Assembly: GCA_036925085.1 (NCBI GenBank)
Contig: JAUPFP010000018.1
Span: 883,001-947,000 of the forward strand
Reading direction: 5' to 3'
Source: Brachycybe producta
Taxonomy: Eukaryota; Arthropoda; Diplopoda; Playtdesmida; Andrognathidae
Length of the DNA: 64,000 nucleotides
In this document: positions 11,401 to 21,733 of the stretch, piece after piece
Numbering within the stretch: the stretch's first letter is position 1
Layout: the number at the start of each line of letters is the position of its first letter
Notes under the pieces: generated by a model
What the model saw: only the letters and a program-made list of their open reading frames with translations
Database searches by the model: none
Told to the model about the DNA's origin: nothing
Position numbers and translations under genes: made by a program

Positions 11401-14400
11401 ATAAAATATTTTGTCGTAAAACCTACTTAAATTCCTTGTCAGCTTCAAGTAGAAACAACAAGGCTTCTGAATAATCTTTTCGTCTTAAAGCGGTTTTACC
11501 CTTTTCGTTTAGTATCATAGCCAAAGCAAGAGCCTGTGACAAAAAAAAAAAACGATACGTGTAAAACATGAGCTTCGTGGAGATCTGAAGATCAGAGCTT
11601 GGGTTTTGATCCATTTTTTTCGAATTTTAAAAATTCTTGAAACTTTGCGTTTTCCAGGTTTTGCATTTTGCGCTGTTTCCAAGCTTTTGGGGATTTCCGG
11701 GGTCAGTTGAGCACTCCTGAGGCATTTTTAAAGCTTTTAAACTAGGCATGTGCAACTTCATTAAGAGTGTGGGCCGGATAGCGAATTTTAAATACATGTA
11801 CATGTATATCCGCAGGCCATACCATATATAAGATGTTTATTGTAACGAATATATTTTTAATAAAGTTCGCTTTACGAATAAAATTCAGTTAAGCTTAAGA
11901 CAGATGAGAAGAGTAATAAAAATCACAGTCATTTTCAGCAGAGGGGGTCACTGTGATTTGTTTATTTGTTCTATTGCTCAAATGGGGTAGGTTCTGGAAA
12001 TATGCTGGTGGGCCACATTCAGTGAGATTTTGAGCATCTGGGCTATGCAAGATGCGGCCCACGGGCGATAGTTGCACATGTATGGTTTAAACCATCATTT
12101 TCGTTTACATTTTCTTGAGTGGGCTACCGAGGAAATTTCTCCATTTCCCTGTGGCTCAGTCCGGGCCTGTCAATTACTTTCGTTTTTGTAAAATGCCTGA
12201 GGAGTCAATTATTATTTTATCACTACGAGAAATGATTGTGACTCCTCTTAGGGAACTTTCCCTGCAAATTACCAAACATGACTACGACTCATTCAAAACG
12301 AAGAAACACAAAGGATTAGTTGGATGCAACATGTTCCCAGAGAAGTCTGTAAGACAACACTGTCTTCATGTTCATCGTGCAATGCACGATTCAAAAGTTA
12401 GGCCAATTCAAAGCGGCTGTGGTTGCGATTTTCAAAAAAAAACAGATCACTTATGACAATGCAACTTCGAAAATTCATTTCACGTCAACCGAAAGCGGGA
12501 CAATCGAAATATTAAGTGCAATACATTCCCATTGAAGTTTGCAAGACATGCATGACTTCATTTCCACAATTCAAAATTTAGACTAATTCAGAGTGGGCAT
12601 GGTAGAGATTTTCCTATTATATGCCTGCTGATGTCCATTCACTACATGTGGAATGATAAAGAAAGATCAATTTTGAAAAGTAATTAGATTACTTAGAGAA
12701 ATACAATTCATTTTAATTGCTTCATTTTTTTTTTAAATCTATCACCTCAGAAAACCAACAAAACGTTCTATAAACTTTAGAACTAGAACAGAAAATAATG
12801 AGAATATGTTATAAATTTATCAAGTTTTGAACAATAACTCACCCGTTTCTCTTCCCTCGGAATGTTGAGGGAACGGCCGCTCTGATCTGCTATTTGCATC
12901 ATACTGTCACTGTCCACATCTGCAGTCATTTAAAACGAATTATATTCAATGGAACATGATAAGATGAATAAGAAGTTATATCATACACATTGAAACATCG
13001 ACTAGTATACCTGCTTGATTTGAAAGAATTTCGGCGTCGCGACGTGTCGTTTCCAGCGAATCATCTTTGGTTGGAGTGATTGCAACCGCATTCGGCAAAA
13101 TTATAGCCATAATAATCGAACTCACCTAATTTTTTTTTCAATAAAAATTAAAGTCCATTTATTATTAAAAAAAAAAAGATTAACAAACAAACAGTGATCT
13201 TCTGCTCCTCCAATGATGCGTCGTCTACAATTATCCGTCCGCCCGATATCAGTTTGATTCTATCCGCATCCACTTTGCACGCTTCGATGACGAGTCTTCG
13301 AAGTTCAGCTCCCTTAACGTCCAGCTTCGTTTCGATAACGATGGAACTCCTGTCACGATCACACTACGAAAACGAGAAATAACAAAAAGAAATAAACAGT
13401 TAATTGTGTCATCAATTCAAAAATAAGAAACTCACCTTAGATGAAGCAATTTTCACTTTGAGAGGAGCGATTCCTGTCAAAAGAAAAGAAGCTCTCGCCG
13501 CTTGCCGTTCTAAAGAGGAGACTCTTAATTCTTCAACAGCTTCTTGTACTTCTTCAAGAGGTAGCTTTAACTCCTTCGAATATCTCGCTTCCAATTCCTG
13601 AAAAGTTAAACCTCAGGTTTTAGAATTTGATAACTTTTGAAGAATTTTACAAAATTTATTTCATTTTTACATATAACTACAATTTGATATGTTGACGATC
13701 CATATCAAGCTGATAAAACAGAAACAGAAACTCGGTGTTTCAAGACAAACTGGCGACAAAAAGGTTGATGTTTTGTCACAGTACTACGCAACATTTTGTC
13801 AACTCTTGGCTGTGAAGTCTGGACAGTTCGTATTAAAACAACAACAGAACAGTATAGCGTAGTTTATGTATGACAGCTATAGAAACAAAAACAAAACTCA
13901 AATTTGTTTGTGTTGTGTCACAAATTTGTCTTGGGCACTGTCTTTGTTTCAGTTTCGTTTTGTTTTCAAACTCTGCTTTTTTTGGCGTTTTTGTTGTGTT
14001 TTTTGTCTCGAACTCGTGTTGCACTTTCGTCAGCTTGATGTGTGGATCGGGCATTACAATCAACCAATATTATAAATGCGTAGTGTTTAGAATTTCTGAG
14101 ATATTTAATTTTAAAAGGTTTAGCTACGTCACACTTTCTATTTTGGTATCAGACTGTAGCGTTCGGCGTCCGTTCTAGAACTTACTGTCCTTATTGTATT
14201 TCAATGACCTTTCGTGACAGTTACGAAAAGAACAATATTTTAGTATTTGGACAATATCGGACACTTTAACTCAATGTTTGAGAATAGAAAAAAATGCAAA
14301 ATTTGAAATTGGCCTAAAAAAAAAAAGGTGGGCTGCTACTACTACTCTAACTAACTCTGGGGGGGCCTCATTACAGAAAGAAATATGAAAGTAAATTGTC

Positions 14401-15766
14401 ATATCTACCTCATATAATCTTATAACAATCACAAAATAGTATTATGATAATATTATTGTCATATTACAGCCATTGACAGCATAAAATAACAGTCATAAAT
14501 GATCATAAGATATGACTGTCCCAATTTGATGATTTCTTTCTGTAATGAGGCCCCGGGGTTGTTCTGTCTTTTAGGCGCATAAATTTAAAAAAAAAAACCT
14601 TTAAGTGTGTTAGAAATTCTAAGGGTGGCTCAGTCACTTAAGGGGGTATTTTTTATGCTGATATCTTTCAAAATAAACTTCGTGTGTCAGTTTGAAAATT
14701 ACTAAACTTTAAACAGACGATATTTTTAAAGTTTATTTTGAAAGATATCAATAATAAAATAACGTTCAGTGCTGCTTTTGAAATGCAAACTAGCCACAGT
14801 TCTATTATAATGATCACCTTTCGTTGCATGATTTGCAAAGGTTGCTCATAAGAAATGCCACTGTTCATTTTCCAGTAACTACAAGCCATTATTTACTTCT
14901 TTTCAATTTTTTTTTCCCATTGTTTTCAAAATTCAACTAAAATTTCTGAAAATCTTAAATAAATTTCTTCCTTTTCATAATCTTGAGAAAAAAAAAATAA
15001 GAAATTCCGCCATAAAAAAAACCTGATTAAACTTATTTTTCTTTTTAAAAAAATTATAAATATCAGCAGCCATTCAGGATGACTGCGCTAAGTGCTTGGA
15101 TGAACCCCTCGCTCTCAACTCATCTGTGGCAAACGATTGAATCTAAACTGATCTAATCCATGTTGATCCTACACAGAGGCTAACACCTGGCCACCAACAG
15201 CCAACAGCCTTTCGCAGCTTGTCTACCTGTGCCTGCATGAATTCTATCTATGCGTGAAACTCTACTGTTGCTCAGTAATGACAATAAAACATTGCGACAC
15301 GAGAGTTGTATTCTTAATGATTGCTAAGTCAAAGCTAGTGCTAAACACATGAACTTCTGATAGGACGCTTCATGTAAACGTTGAGAAGTTTAGTATTAGC
15401 TTTGACTTCGAAATCCTTAATTATACGACTCATAGTCTTTCGTAGCCAACAATCCGTCCTTTCGACTCTACGAACCACTAAAACACTATTTCTAAGGCTG
15501 TTTCTATTTTTGTGGTCGTTTCTTCAGGTCAACAACTAAAAAGAAAAAAAAAGTCACATTCCTACTAAATGACACACTGCGAGTGAGTAAGAATCTAAGA
15601 ATAGAAATGAAGAAAATTATAGAAATGAACGAACTTGAGTGAATATACATTTCGCTCCAGTTTCCTCGTCCGAGTAAGGATGCAACCAGAGCTTCACTCG
15701 TTCACTGTTCAACTTATTCTTGACCAGAGACTGGACAACGGTCTTGGAAAGCGCCGGTGACGTCAT
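8450..15766 (-). CDS. NUB1: NEDD8 ultimate buster 1 (NUB1) homologue
   Basis: NUB1 delivers NEDD8 and ubiquitin-like conjugates to the proteasome. Coding exons in transcript order: 15766-15635, 13597-13436, 13363-13193, 13125-13011, 12919-12843, 11533-11427, 11342-11233, 10929-10853, 10784-10677, 10615-10564, 10032-9843, 9763-9658, 9591-9517, 8826-8682, 8619-8450. All join in frame to 598 residues (human about 615). Order: N-terminal region with VKLWLHPYSDEE, ubiquitin-like fold (about 105-173), helical TPR-like middle (LRRKDYSEALLFLLEADKEF), then three UBA domains at about 366-400 (MALGHSASEARLGL), 437-469 (LISMGYPASTASEALKQ) and 495-525 (CGFDMVAARTSLSKHGGNV), and an acidic tail (TDDDEAHLDLTLEEE). 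The start ATG at 15766 lies inside TGACGTCA. Exons 1 and 9 both use weak GTTCGT donors, chosen because they keep frame and homology. Introns hold element A copies and other inverted-repeat elements. Confidence 0.93.
9070..9275. mobile_element. Element A copy 6 (centre deleted)
   Basis: In a NUB1 intron, the left arm CGTGTTTTAGAAACTAGAAA and the right arm TTCTAGTTTCTAAAACACTT lie only about 60 bases apart, so the middle of the element is missing. Confidence 0.8.
10300..10490. mobile_element. Element A-related subfamily copy
   Basis: In a NUB1 intron, AAAAATAAACTTTTCATAG and its inverse TTTATTTTAAAAGATATC flank a GGCGGTCGCCGC palindrome. The arms lack the AGAAACTAGAAGG signature. The structure matches the copy at about 21.3-21.65 kb, so this looks like a second subfamily. 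Confidence 0.55.
11743..12084. mobile_element. hAT-like MITE in a NUB1 intron
   Basis: The ends are inverted: TAGGCATGTGCAACT on the left, and the complement of CATACATGTGCAACT on the right. Next inside are related GGGCCG/GGGCCGC blocks. Flanks TTTTAAAC and GTTTAAAC agree at 7 of 8 positions, as expected for an 8-bp hAT target duplication. It encodes no transposase. Confidence 0.65.
14335..14775. mobile_element. Element A copy 7 with nested MITE
   Basis: The left arm is interrupted at 14362-14554 by a 23-bp inverted-repeat MITE (MITE B), then resumes with GGGTTGTTCTGTCTTTTAGG and GTGTGTTAGAAATTCTAAGG. The centre has ATATCTTTCAAAATAAAC and its inverse TTTATTTTGAAAGATATC. Confidence 0.8.
14362..14554. 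mobile_element. MITE B copy 1 (TIR GGGGCCTCATTACAGAAAG)
   Basis: The 23-bp terminal inverted repeats match exactly: GGGGCCTCATTACAGAAAG plus AAAT on the left and its reverse complement at 14532-14554. The interior is AT-rich and itself rich in ATGACAAT-type inverted words. There is no coding potential. It is inserted in an element A copy. Confidence 0.8.
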
Positions 15767-16008
15767 CCTTCTTTCTATCGCACCCTGTATAATTCTATTT
15801 TTAAAAAAATGAAATGAGTTTTTAACGTTTTTCTCAAATATGTCCACATTTCACTAATGTCAATCGACTAATTGATTCCTTTCTGAAGGTAAATCAATAA
15901 GATCTCATCGATAGAACACAACAATACTAAAGAATGACAAACATTTTGTTATTAAAGTTAGAAATTATAATTATACACACACAACACTAGAAAGGACACA
16001 CTTTTTCC

Positions 16009-16118
16009 AATCAAAAAGACTTGTTAGAGGCTAGAATTGTTTTCTTTTTCGTCACTAGTACGACTAGCAGCTGTCAATTCAACTGGAGATGTCTAGCCTC
16101 TAACTGGTCCTTTTGAAT
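16009..16118. mobile_element. Small inverted-repeat element
   Basis: Imperfect arms of about 28 bp, with core GTTAGAGGCTAGA and its inverse TCTAGCCTCTAAC, surround a 50-base centre. The same GTTAGAGGCTAGAATT core forms another hairpin at 57173-57228, so the two belong to one small family. Confidence 0.5.
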
Positions 16119-16283
16119 TTCTCTTGCGATGACTAAGGCCGATTGATGTTACTTCTATTGGCCATGTGACTATTGAGCGGCCATCGAACGATTTCGGGGC
16201 CAATTAAGCTCAAATGTAACAAAATGCAAAGTAAACGCAACGATTTATAACACAAATAAACAACAAACCAAAGAAAAACTCAC

Positions 16284-16400
16284 CAAAATGTACAAAAAAT
16301 GCCACCGAGAATGATATCTTGACAACTTCTCCACAAGCAAACTTTAAAGCTAAAGCACTGCCCACTTTTCAATGACGTAACACAAGTTCCAGATACGCCC
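16284..16400 (-). other. NUB1: Probable 5' untranslated exon of NUB1
   Basis: A strong donor, TTTTG/GTGAGTTTTT, lies at 16284 on the minus strand. The segment upstream of it lacks an ATG and can be spliced to the acceptor at 15783, 17 bases upstream of the NUB1 start codon. The 5' limit is a guess. Confidence 0.5.
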
Positions 16401-16965
16401 TTATTCAGTGACGTAATTAAAAGCGATTATTTAAAACGTCATCGATTTAAAAGCAAATTATCGATATTGTTCATATTGAATCATTTTTAATTTGAACTAC
16501 AAACGTAATTTAAGGGCAAAAATAAAAAAAAATAATTGATTTTTAACGTTTTTACAAATTTTGCACTCATTTAAACTATGTCAATCAAAAACAAAAATTG
16601 TAACATCAGAGAGAAAAATAGTGATCTGACGTCACGTACATGAAACTTAAATAACGACAAGGATACAGGTTTACCTGTATCCTGAGGTTTACCTATTCTC
16701 AACCGTGATTGGTTTATAAATGGGTATCACGTGATTTTGTTGACTCATGGTGGTTATTCAAGAAGAACGCCACCAAGTGGAAGCATAAGCGTTTTTGAAG
16801 TTGCTACGGTTTGCAATTATTATCGATACATCGATAATACTATTATAAATAAGTATATATCGCTTAAAATTTTTGTGGTATTTGACGCGTATGTTGACAA
16901 GAAGTTAGTTTTTGAGGTTAGAAGTACACTTATTTCTTTTGTCTGCGAATAATCACTTTCGAAAC
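16401..16965. promoter_or_regulatory. Shared promoter region, NUB1 (-) / DAP1 (+)
   Basis: The two genes are head-to-head here. The interval has a full TGACGTCA palindrome at 16627-16634; near its left edge are TGACGTAA half-type sites at about 16373 and 16410. Sites of this type bind CREB/ATF factors. I see no clear TATA box for either gene. Confidence 0.55.
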
Positions 16966-17778
16966 ATGTCGAGCGAAGAAACTGAATTGAAAGGCGGGCA
17001 TCCAGCAGCAGGTTAAATAAGATTATAAACGTTTAAACGATGTTTTTTTTAATCGTCAACCATGGCAAAGAAACCTTCTCTGAGCCCCCTGACTATGACG
17101 TCACACATCGCTTGTGATAAACATAAGTGACGTCACACATGTTGTGTAACACATTATGCGACACGTGCAGTTGCGTAACTTTCTATTGACAATGTTTACT
17201 TTTGCACGTTATGTGCGTTAAAGCATTGACCAATATAAATAACTAAAAAAAAATGGACGCGCAATCGCAAACGGGGGCTCAAATGGGAGCGTCATCGAGG
17301 CCAAAATTAGGTTTTGCTTCCATATAATAAGCATCATGTTTTTAAACTTTTCATATCAGTTAAAGTGGGTGGAATGAGAGTAACACAGCATAAAGCGCCG
17401 CAGGAGAAGCCAGAACCGCCGAAACCCAAGTCGGATTCGGACGATGAAGAGGAACAGGCTGTTAAGCCTGCAAGGTCAATTAAGACCCCCCCCCCCCTTA
17501 AGGTCTAAAATGGACACGTGTTTAATTGATTTTCTTGTATTTTTTTTTCAGCCCTCCGAAGCCACAGATTATGATTTCTGGTGTCTTAGCGAAGGTAATG
17601 ATGACTGACCATGTGCAAAAGAGAAACAAACCTGAGACCAAGTTCTTTATTTTTCTAGGGAAACGCTGACTTTCCGACTCAAGCCGTCCAAGCTACTCAG
17701 ACGAAGCCGCTGCCAACTCTCGAGTATCGATCGAAGCCGGCAAATAAACCGACTGTGATCCAACAACCGAGGAAATGA
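16966..17778 (+). CDS. DAP1: Death-associated protein 1 (DAP1) homologue
   Basis: DAP1 is a small proline-rich, intrinsically disordered cytosolic protein known in vertebrates as an mTOR substrate that restrains autophagy. Coding exons 16966-17011, 17360-17474, 17552-17594 and 17659-17778 give 107 residues (human 102). Family landmarks are in order: GGHPAAVKVGGMRV near the N terminus, an acidic serine stretch SDSDDEEE, then PPKPQIMISGVLAKGNADFP and the C-terminal IQQPRK. The third landmark is interrupted by the intron between exons 3 and 4. The protein has no membrane segment or enzyme motif. Intron 1 carries two TGACGTCA palindromes. The start is the first ATG after the shared promoter and matches the family's MSS start. 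Confidence 0.93.
17096..17135. promoter_or_regulatory. Paired TGACGTCA sites in DAP1 intron 1
   Basis: Two exact palindromes at 17096-17103 and 17128-17135 are both extended to TGACGTCACACAT. They lie 85-125 bases after the first DAP1 donor site, a common location for intronic promoter elements. Confidence 0.5.
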
Positions 17779-17922
17779 ATGGTTTCGCTTTCGAGAAAAG
17801 AAAGAAAAAAAAATACAATTACTTTCCGATTTTGTTAAAAACAATGGGTTTTTTTTTTGCTGTAATTTTTCTTCTTTCAATTGCTTTTTTTGCATAGCAA
17901 ATATTAAAATGTAAACAAGTGA

Positions 17923-17982
17923 AATAAAATATTTCTTAAAACTATACTTGTCATTCGTTTTGAAATATAAAGGAAAAATAAA
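17923..17982 (+). terminator. DAP1: DAP1 polyadenylation signals
   Basis: AATAAA occurs at 17923-17928 and again at 17977-17982, 145 and 199 bases after the stop codon, in AT-rich 3' sequence. Either could serve. Confidence 0.55.
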
Positions 17983-18041
17983 TTGTTCTACAATTCGGTT
18001 CAAATGTTAAAAACTACAAAACAGCAGCTGATTTTCGAACT

Positions 18042-18157
18042 GTGGGCCCTCATTACAGAAAAAAAAAAATCATATTTTTGTGGCTATTACAATGTTAGGA
18101 GCTAGATATGACCGTTTACAGTCATATGACATTTATCTTTCTGTAATGAGTCCGCAC
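18042..18157. mobile_element. MITE B copy 2
   Basis: The ends GTGGGCCCTCATTACAGAAA and the complement of GTGCGGACTCATTACAGAAA are inverted. The element sits at the same point of element A as copy 1 (directly after the AACTCTG/AACTGTG segment). Confidence 0.75.
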
Positions 18158-18426
18158 TGGTAACTTCAAGTTTCAGGAGAAATACTAGGGAAAGATTGAT
18201 GTGTTAGAAACTAGAACGTTAGCAAAGTAACTTAAATTTTCATACTGATATCTTTCGAAACAAACTTTTTCTTAGATAAAATTAAAAAAAAACATCATCT
18301 GCGAAAATAGCAATGAAAATAAATGATTAAGCGTAGCCTTCTAGCTTTAAAACACTCAATTATTTCTCATCTTACTCCTGAAAGACAAAATAATCAAAAG
18401 TTCGAGGGTCGTTTACTCTTCAAAAC

Positions 18427-18959
18427 GGGACTGGCTCACTACAGCTACTAGGGTCACTACAGCTACCAAAAAGAAAATATAGACCTTTTTTCATCAAAAG
18501 GGTCACTACAGCTACCAAAAAATATAGGCCTTTTTATTTATCTATACGTTTAGTTTAGATTACATTCGGTTCAGTTAGGTTTCATTATTTTCGATTAGGT
18601 TTCATTATTTTCGATTAGGTTTCATTAAGCTCGGTAAGGTTCGGTTAGGTTTGGTTAGGAATGGATCGGTAAGGTTCGGTTAGGATCGGTTAGGTTTGGT
18701 TAAGATCGTTTAAGGTTCGGTAAGGTTTCATTATGTAAGGTTCGGTTAGGTTAGGGGGAAAGGGTTATTTTTTTTAGTTGTAGTGACGAGAAAGTGATAA
18801 AAAAAGGTCTATATTTTGTCCCCCTATTTTTTGGTAGCTGTAGTGACCCTTTTGATGAACAAACGGTCTATTAATTTTTTTGGTAGCTGTAGTGACCCAA
18901 GTAGCGGTTCTCCCCCTAGTAGCGCTTGTGAGCCTTGGTAGCTGTAGTGACCCCCAACC
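18427..18959. mobile_element. Foldback element with 9-bp target duplication
   Basis: Long imperfect inverted arms are built from repeats of GGTCACTACAGCTACCAAAA on the left and the inverse TTGGTAGCTGTAGTGACC on the right. The centre is a run of degenerate GGTTAGGTT/GGTTCGG words. Perfect direct repeats CTTCAAAAC at 18418-18426 and 18960-18968 mark the target duplication. It encodes no protein. Confidence 0.85.
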
Positions 18960-19924
18960 CTTCAAAACCAGTGACAAAAACAACTTTTTCATTTTCTTTC
19001 TGGCGAATAAATAAGGCTCGTACATATTTTTGCATAGCAAATATAAATGTAAAGAATAATATAAATTCATACTATTTTTTTTTACAATTTAAATAATTTA
19101 TTTTTAATATTTAAAATGCTTTCTACAATAAAATATAGACCGTTGTTTAAAAAAAAAGAATTCTTTTGTACTTATTTCTTTCTATTTGCTGGTTTGTACG
19201 AATTCAGTTTCGGTGCAAAAAAAAAATTGCTTACGACTTAAACCAAAACAAGCTTACAACACTTAGCTGCAATAATAAAATAACAATTACAATCAAAGAC
19301 TAGATGAATAATCAAAACAACAACACAAGTTAAATGCACATTACAACAAATCCGTTTACAAGATTTGGTTACTTGTAGAAGAAAAACCCTTGAACTTTAA
19401 CTTGCTTGTGCTAAGACAAGGGTACAAGGAGCGCTCATATTTTCCTTTAACACACTTCGATTTCACACTAGCTGCTGTTCACTGGCAGAAACTGAATTGT
19501 GTGTTGCTGTTTTTTTATTGCACTTACTCCACATTATAATTTATAATCGGATTAGATTAAAAAATAAATTAAAAAGCTAATTATCGAGCAATGAAGAAGT
19601 TCCATCTAAATAGCAAAAATAAAAGCTAAACTTGTAAAAGCACTTGCTCTTGTCTTAAAGACATAAACATAAGGCAGAATTTTAAATGACATGCATATCA
19701 ATGACTAGTTAACCACACAAAATCACATTTCACTTCCAAAAAAAAGTATTATATTCAAACTAAGCTCGTTATTGATTCATTGTCATTGAGAATAAGCAAT
19801 CTTTGAATTTTAGTGACGAGAAATTCTAAGCACTTGATTGCAGTTTGTAATTTCAAAAGATATTTAATGTACGTGTGCCTTTCATTAACTGTATTAAGCA
19901 TTGATTAAAAATAAAAATAATTTA

Positions 19925-20235
19925 GGATGCTTTATGAACAGTTCATTTTCTAACTCTGGTTATTCTACATTGCCGGAGCAAAACTGAAGAGAAATTAAAA
20001 GTGTGTTGGAAACTAGAACGGCAGCTGAATCACGTAATAGTATTTTCATGTTTGATATCTTTCAAAATAAAAAGCGTATTTTGAAATAAATGAAAATACC
20101 AGTAAGTGTTTGAGCTAGCTATCCTTCTAGTTTGTAAAAAACTTAAGTTTCTCTTAAATTTTACTCCTGAAAAACTTAAAAATCGGCGTATTTATTAAAA
20201 CCGGAGAAATCTGAGTTCAAACAAGACAATCAAGG
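19925..20235. mobile_element. Element A copy 9
   Basis: The left end reads ATGAACAGTTCATTTTCTAACTCTGG, split by minor changes, followed by GTGTTGGAAACTAGAACG and GATATCTTTCAAAATAAA. The right arm is CCTTCTAGTTTGTAAAAAAC, with a worn terminus. Confidence 0.75.
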
Positions 20236-20466
20236 GTTTAAAATTTCTAATCTTGAAAGACCTGGAATTGCATTCATTTGTGGTGCAATGGGAAAACCGC
20301 CTTCAAGTTTTTTTTTAATTTTTGCACCAAAAGAAACAAACTGCAGAGATCTCACAGGAATGTACCAATTAAAATATAATTTGTACATGGCTACTACGTT
20401 TTGAACGATCCCGAAAACCTTCCCGAAAAATCTTTTTGCAGTTTTCAATACGTTGAAAACGTCTTC
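20230..20466 (-). other. Candidate terminal exon, unassigned
   Basis: An acceptor (TGTGTAACAG/GAAGAC) opens a 79-codon frame ending in a stop at 20230. The predicted segment is basic and aromatic-rich, including TAKRFFGKVFGIVQ and WYIPVRSLQFVSFG. I recognise no family, found no partner exon, and the 3' edge abuts an element A copy, so it may be chance. Confidence 0.2.
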
Positions 20467-21269
20467 CTGTTACACACAAAACAGACCAACAAATTTAAAA
20501 CAATCAGCTTAAAAATAACGAAATTTTCGATTCACGAACACTTTTGAACGAGCTTACGAACTTGACCGAAGTGCTCGCGAATGGACAATATAGTTAATTT
20601 TAGTGATCGTGAATGGTTCTCTATCAAAAGTTATAAATAAGCACGCTACGACCGTTATCGAACAACGACGAAAAAATAACCGCGAACTATTCAAAAGCAG
20701 CTTTCAATTCGATCATTAAAAGCAATTATGTAGCTATAAAAAACGTACAAACGTAAGCTCAAAAAAGACAACATCATCATACGGCGACATGACCATCGAC
20801 TAACCGTTTCCAAAAAAAATCGGGACTAGAAGTTTTTTTAGTTTTTATAAAATACTCTTATATAAATAATTCGTAATCAAGACTCAAAAGCTCAAAGAGG
20901 TAGACACAAGTTATTAATAAACGCTGACGTAAGCGTGAAAAAAGATTGTACTCGTGCGATAAGACAGCTTGAGATCTCTTTTCCGATTCTCTGCACTTCA
21001 TTATAAACGTGTATTAATAATAATAATAATTATAATAATAATAAGCTCTTTGATTTTCTTTATACCTGCAAAAATATAACGACGGAAAGCTACCTAAAAA
21101 AAAAAGAGATAAGAGAGGCCACTGTGTTTCGAGAAACTATTGCATAGTTACGATTAGAAAAAAAGGAGATCGGATGGAAAAACAAATCGGAAAAAGAGGA
21201 AAGAGAGAGAAAAACAAAAACTATAAATGCAAAACAAACTTAAAAGCTCATAATCGTTTCATTTCATTC

Positions 21270-21650
21270 ACTTCTTTACGGACCTGGCACTGAAAAATGA
21301 CGAGAACTTCAATGTCTTACATCAACTTTTGAAAGAATCTCTAAATTTGCATGAAACTAGAAGAGTAAACAAAGATACATAGACAAGCTTTATGATGACA
21401 TCTTCTAAAATAAACGTTTTATCGCAGTTTTTTTTAAAAAAAGTGATCTGTGTATTTCACTTGAAGTTGGTCAAGTAGACATCGCTAGTCGTCGCATTTT
21501 TCAAATAGCCATAAAACCTTTATTTTAGAAGATATCCTTACAAATACTGTCTAAATATCTTCATTTAATCTTCTAGTTTTGTTTAAATCTTTAAGAATTT
21601 CCTTTTAAAAAGTGTTCTCATTTATTTTTCTGTGTCAACATCCATAAAAA
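21270..21650. mobile_element. Element A-related subfamily copy 2
   Basis: GACATCTTCTAAAATAAACG and its inverse TTTATTTTAGAAGATATC surround a centre of inverted words, with GAAACTAGAAGAG and CTTCTAGTTTTG near the edges. The structure matches the subfamily copy at about 10.3 kb. It lies just downstream of the CCDC103 stop codon. Confidence 0.6.
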
Positions 21651-21733
21651 AAAACGAAAATAAATTAAATGACTTCGGCTTTAAGCAAAAACAGAACAAA
21701 CCAAAACGTAGAAGAAGAAGAACGAATCTCGAA

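Larger units (their letters stand above)
18005..18985. mobile_element. Element A copy 8 with two nested insertions
   Basis: Remnants of element A (AGCAGCTGATTTTCGAACT, GTGTTAGAAACTAGAACG, CTTCTAGCTTTAAAACACT) are split by MITE B at 18042-18157 and by a foldback at 18427-18959. After the second insertion the element resumes at CTTCAAAACCAGTGAC. Confidence 0.75.
17983..21733. other. Interval between DAP1 and CCDC103 3' ends
   Basis: This convergent intergenic interval holds two element A copies, MITE B copy 2, a 533-bp foldback element and an A-related subfamily copy. One unassigned candidate exon lies at 20230-20466 on the minus strand. Apart from that I recognise no gene. Confidence 0.6.

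Noticed and set aside
12115..12456. 113-codon plus-strand frame inside a NUB1 intron
   Set aside because: Its end (about 12385-12440) is a diverged duplicate of 12565-12620 and the frame has no recognisable domain; it is likely repeat sequence.
18575..18760. Possible telomere-type GGTTAGG repeats
   Set aside because: The words are irregular (GGTTCGG, GGTTTGG, GGATCGG) and form the centre of a foldback element with a target duplication, not a telomere tract.
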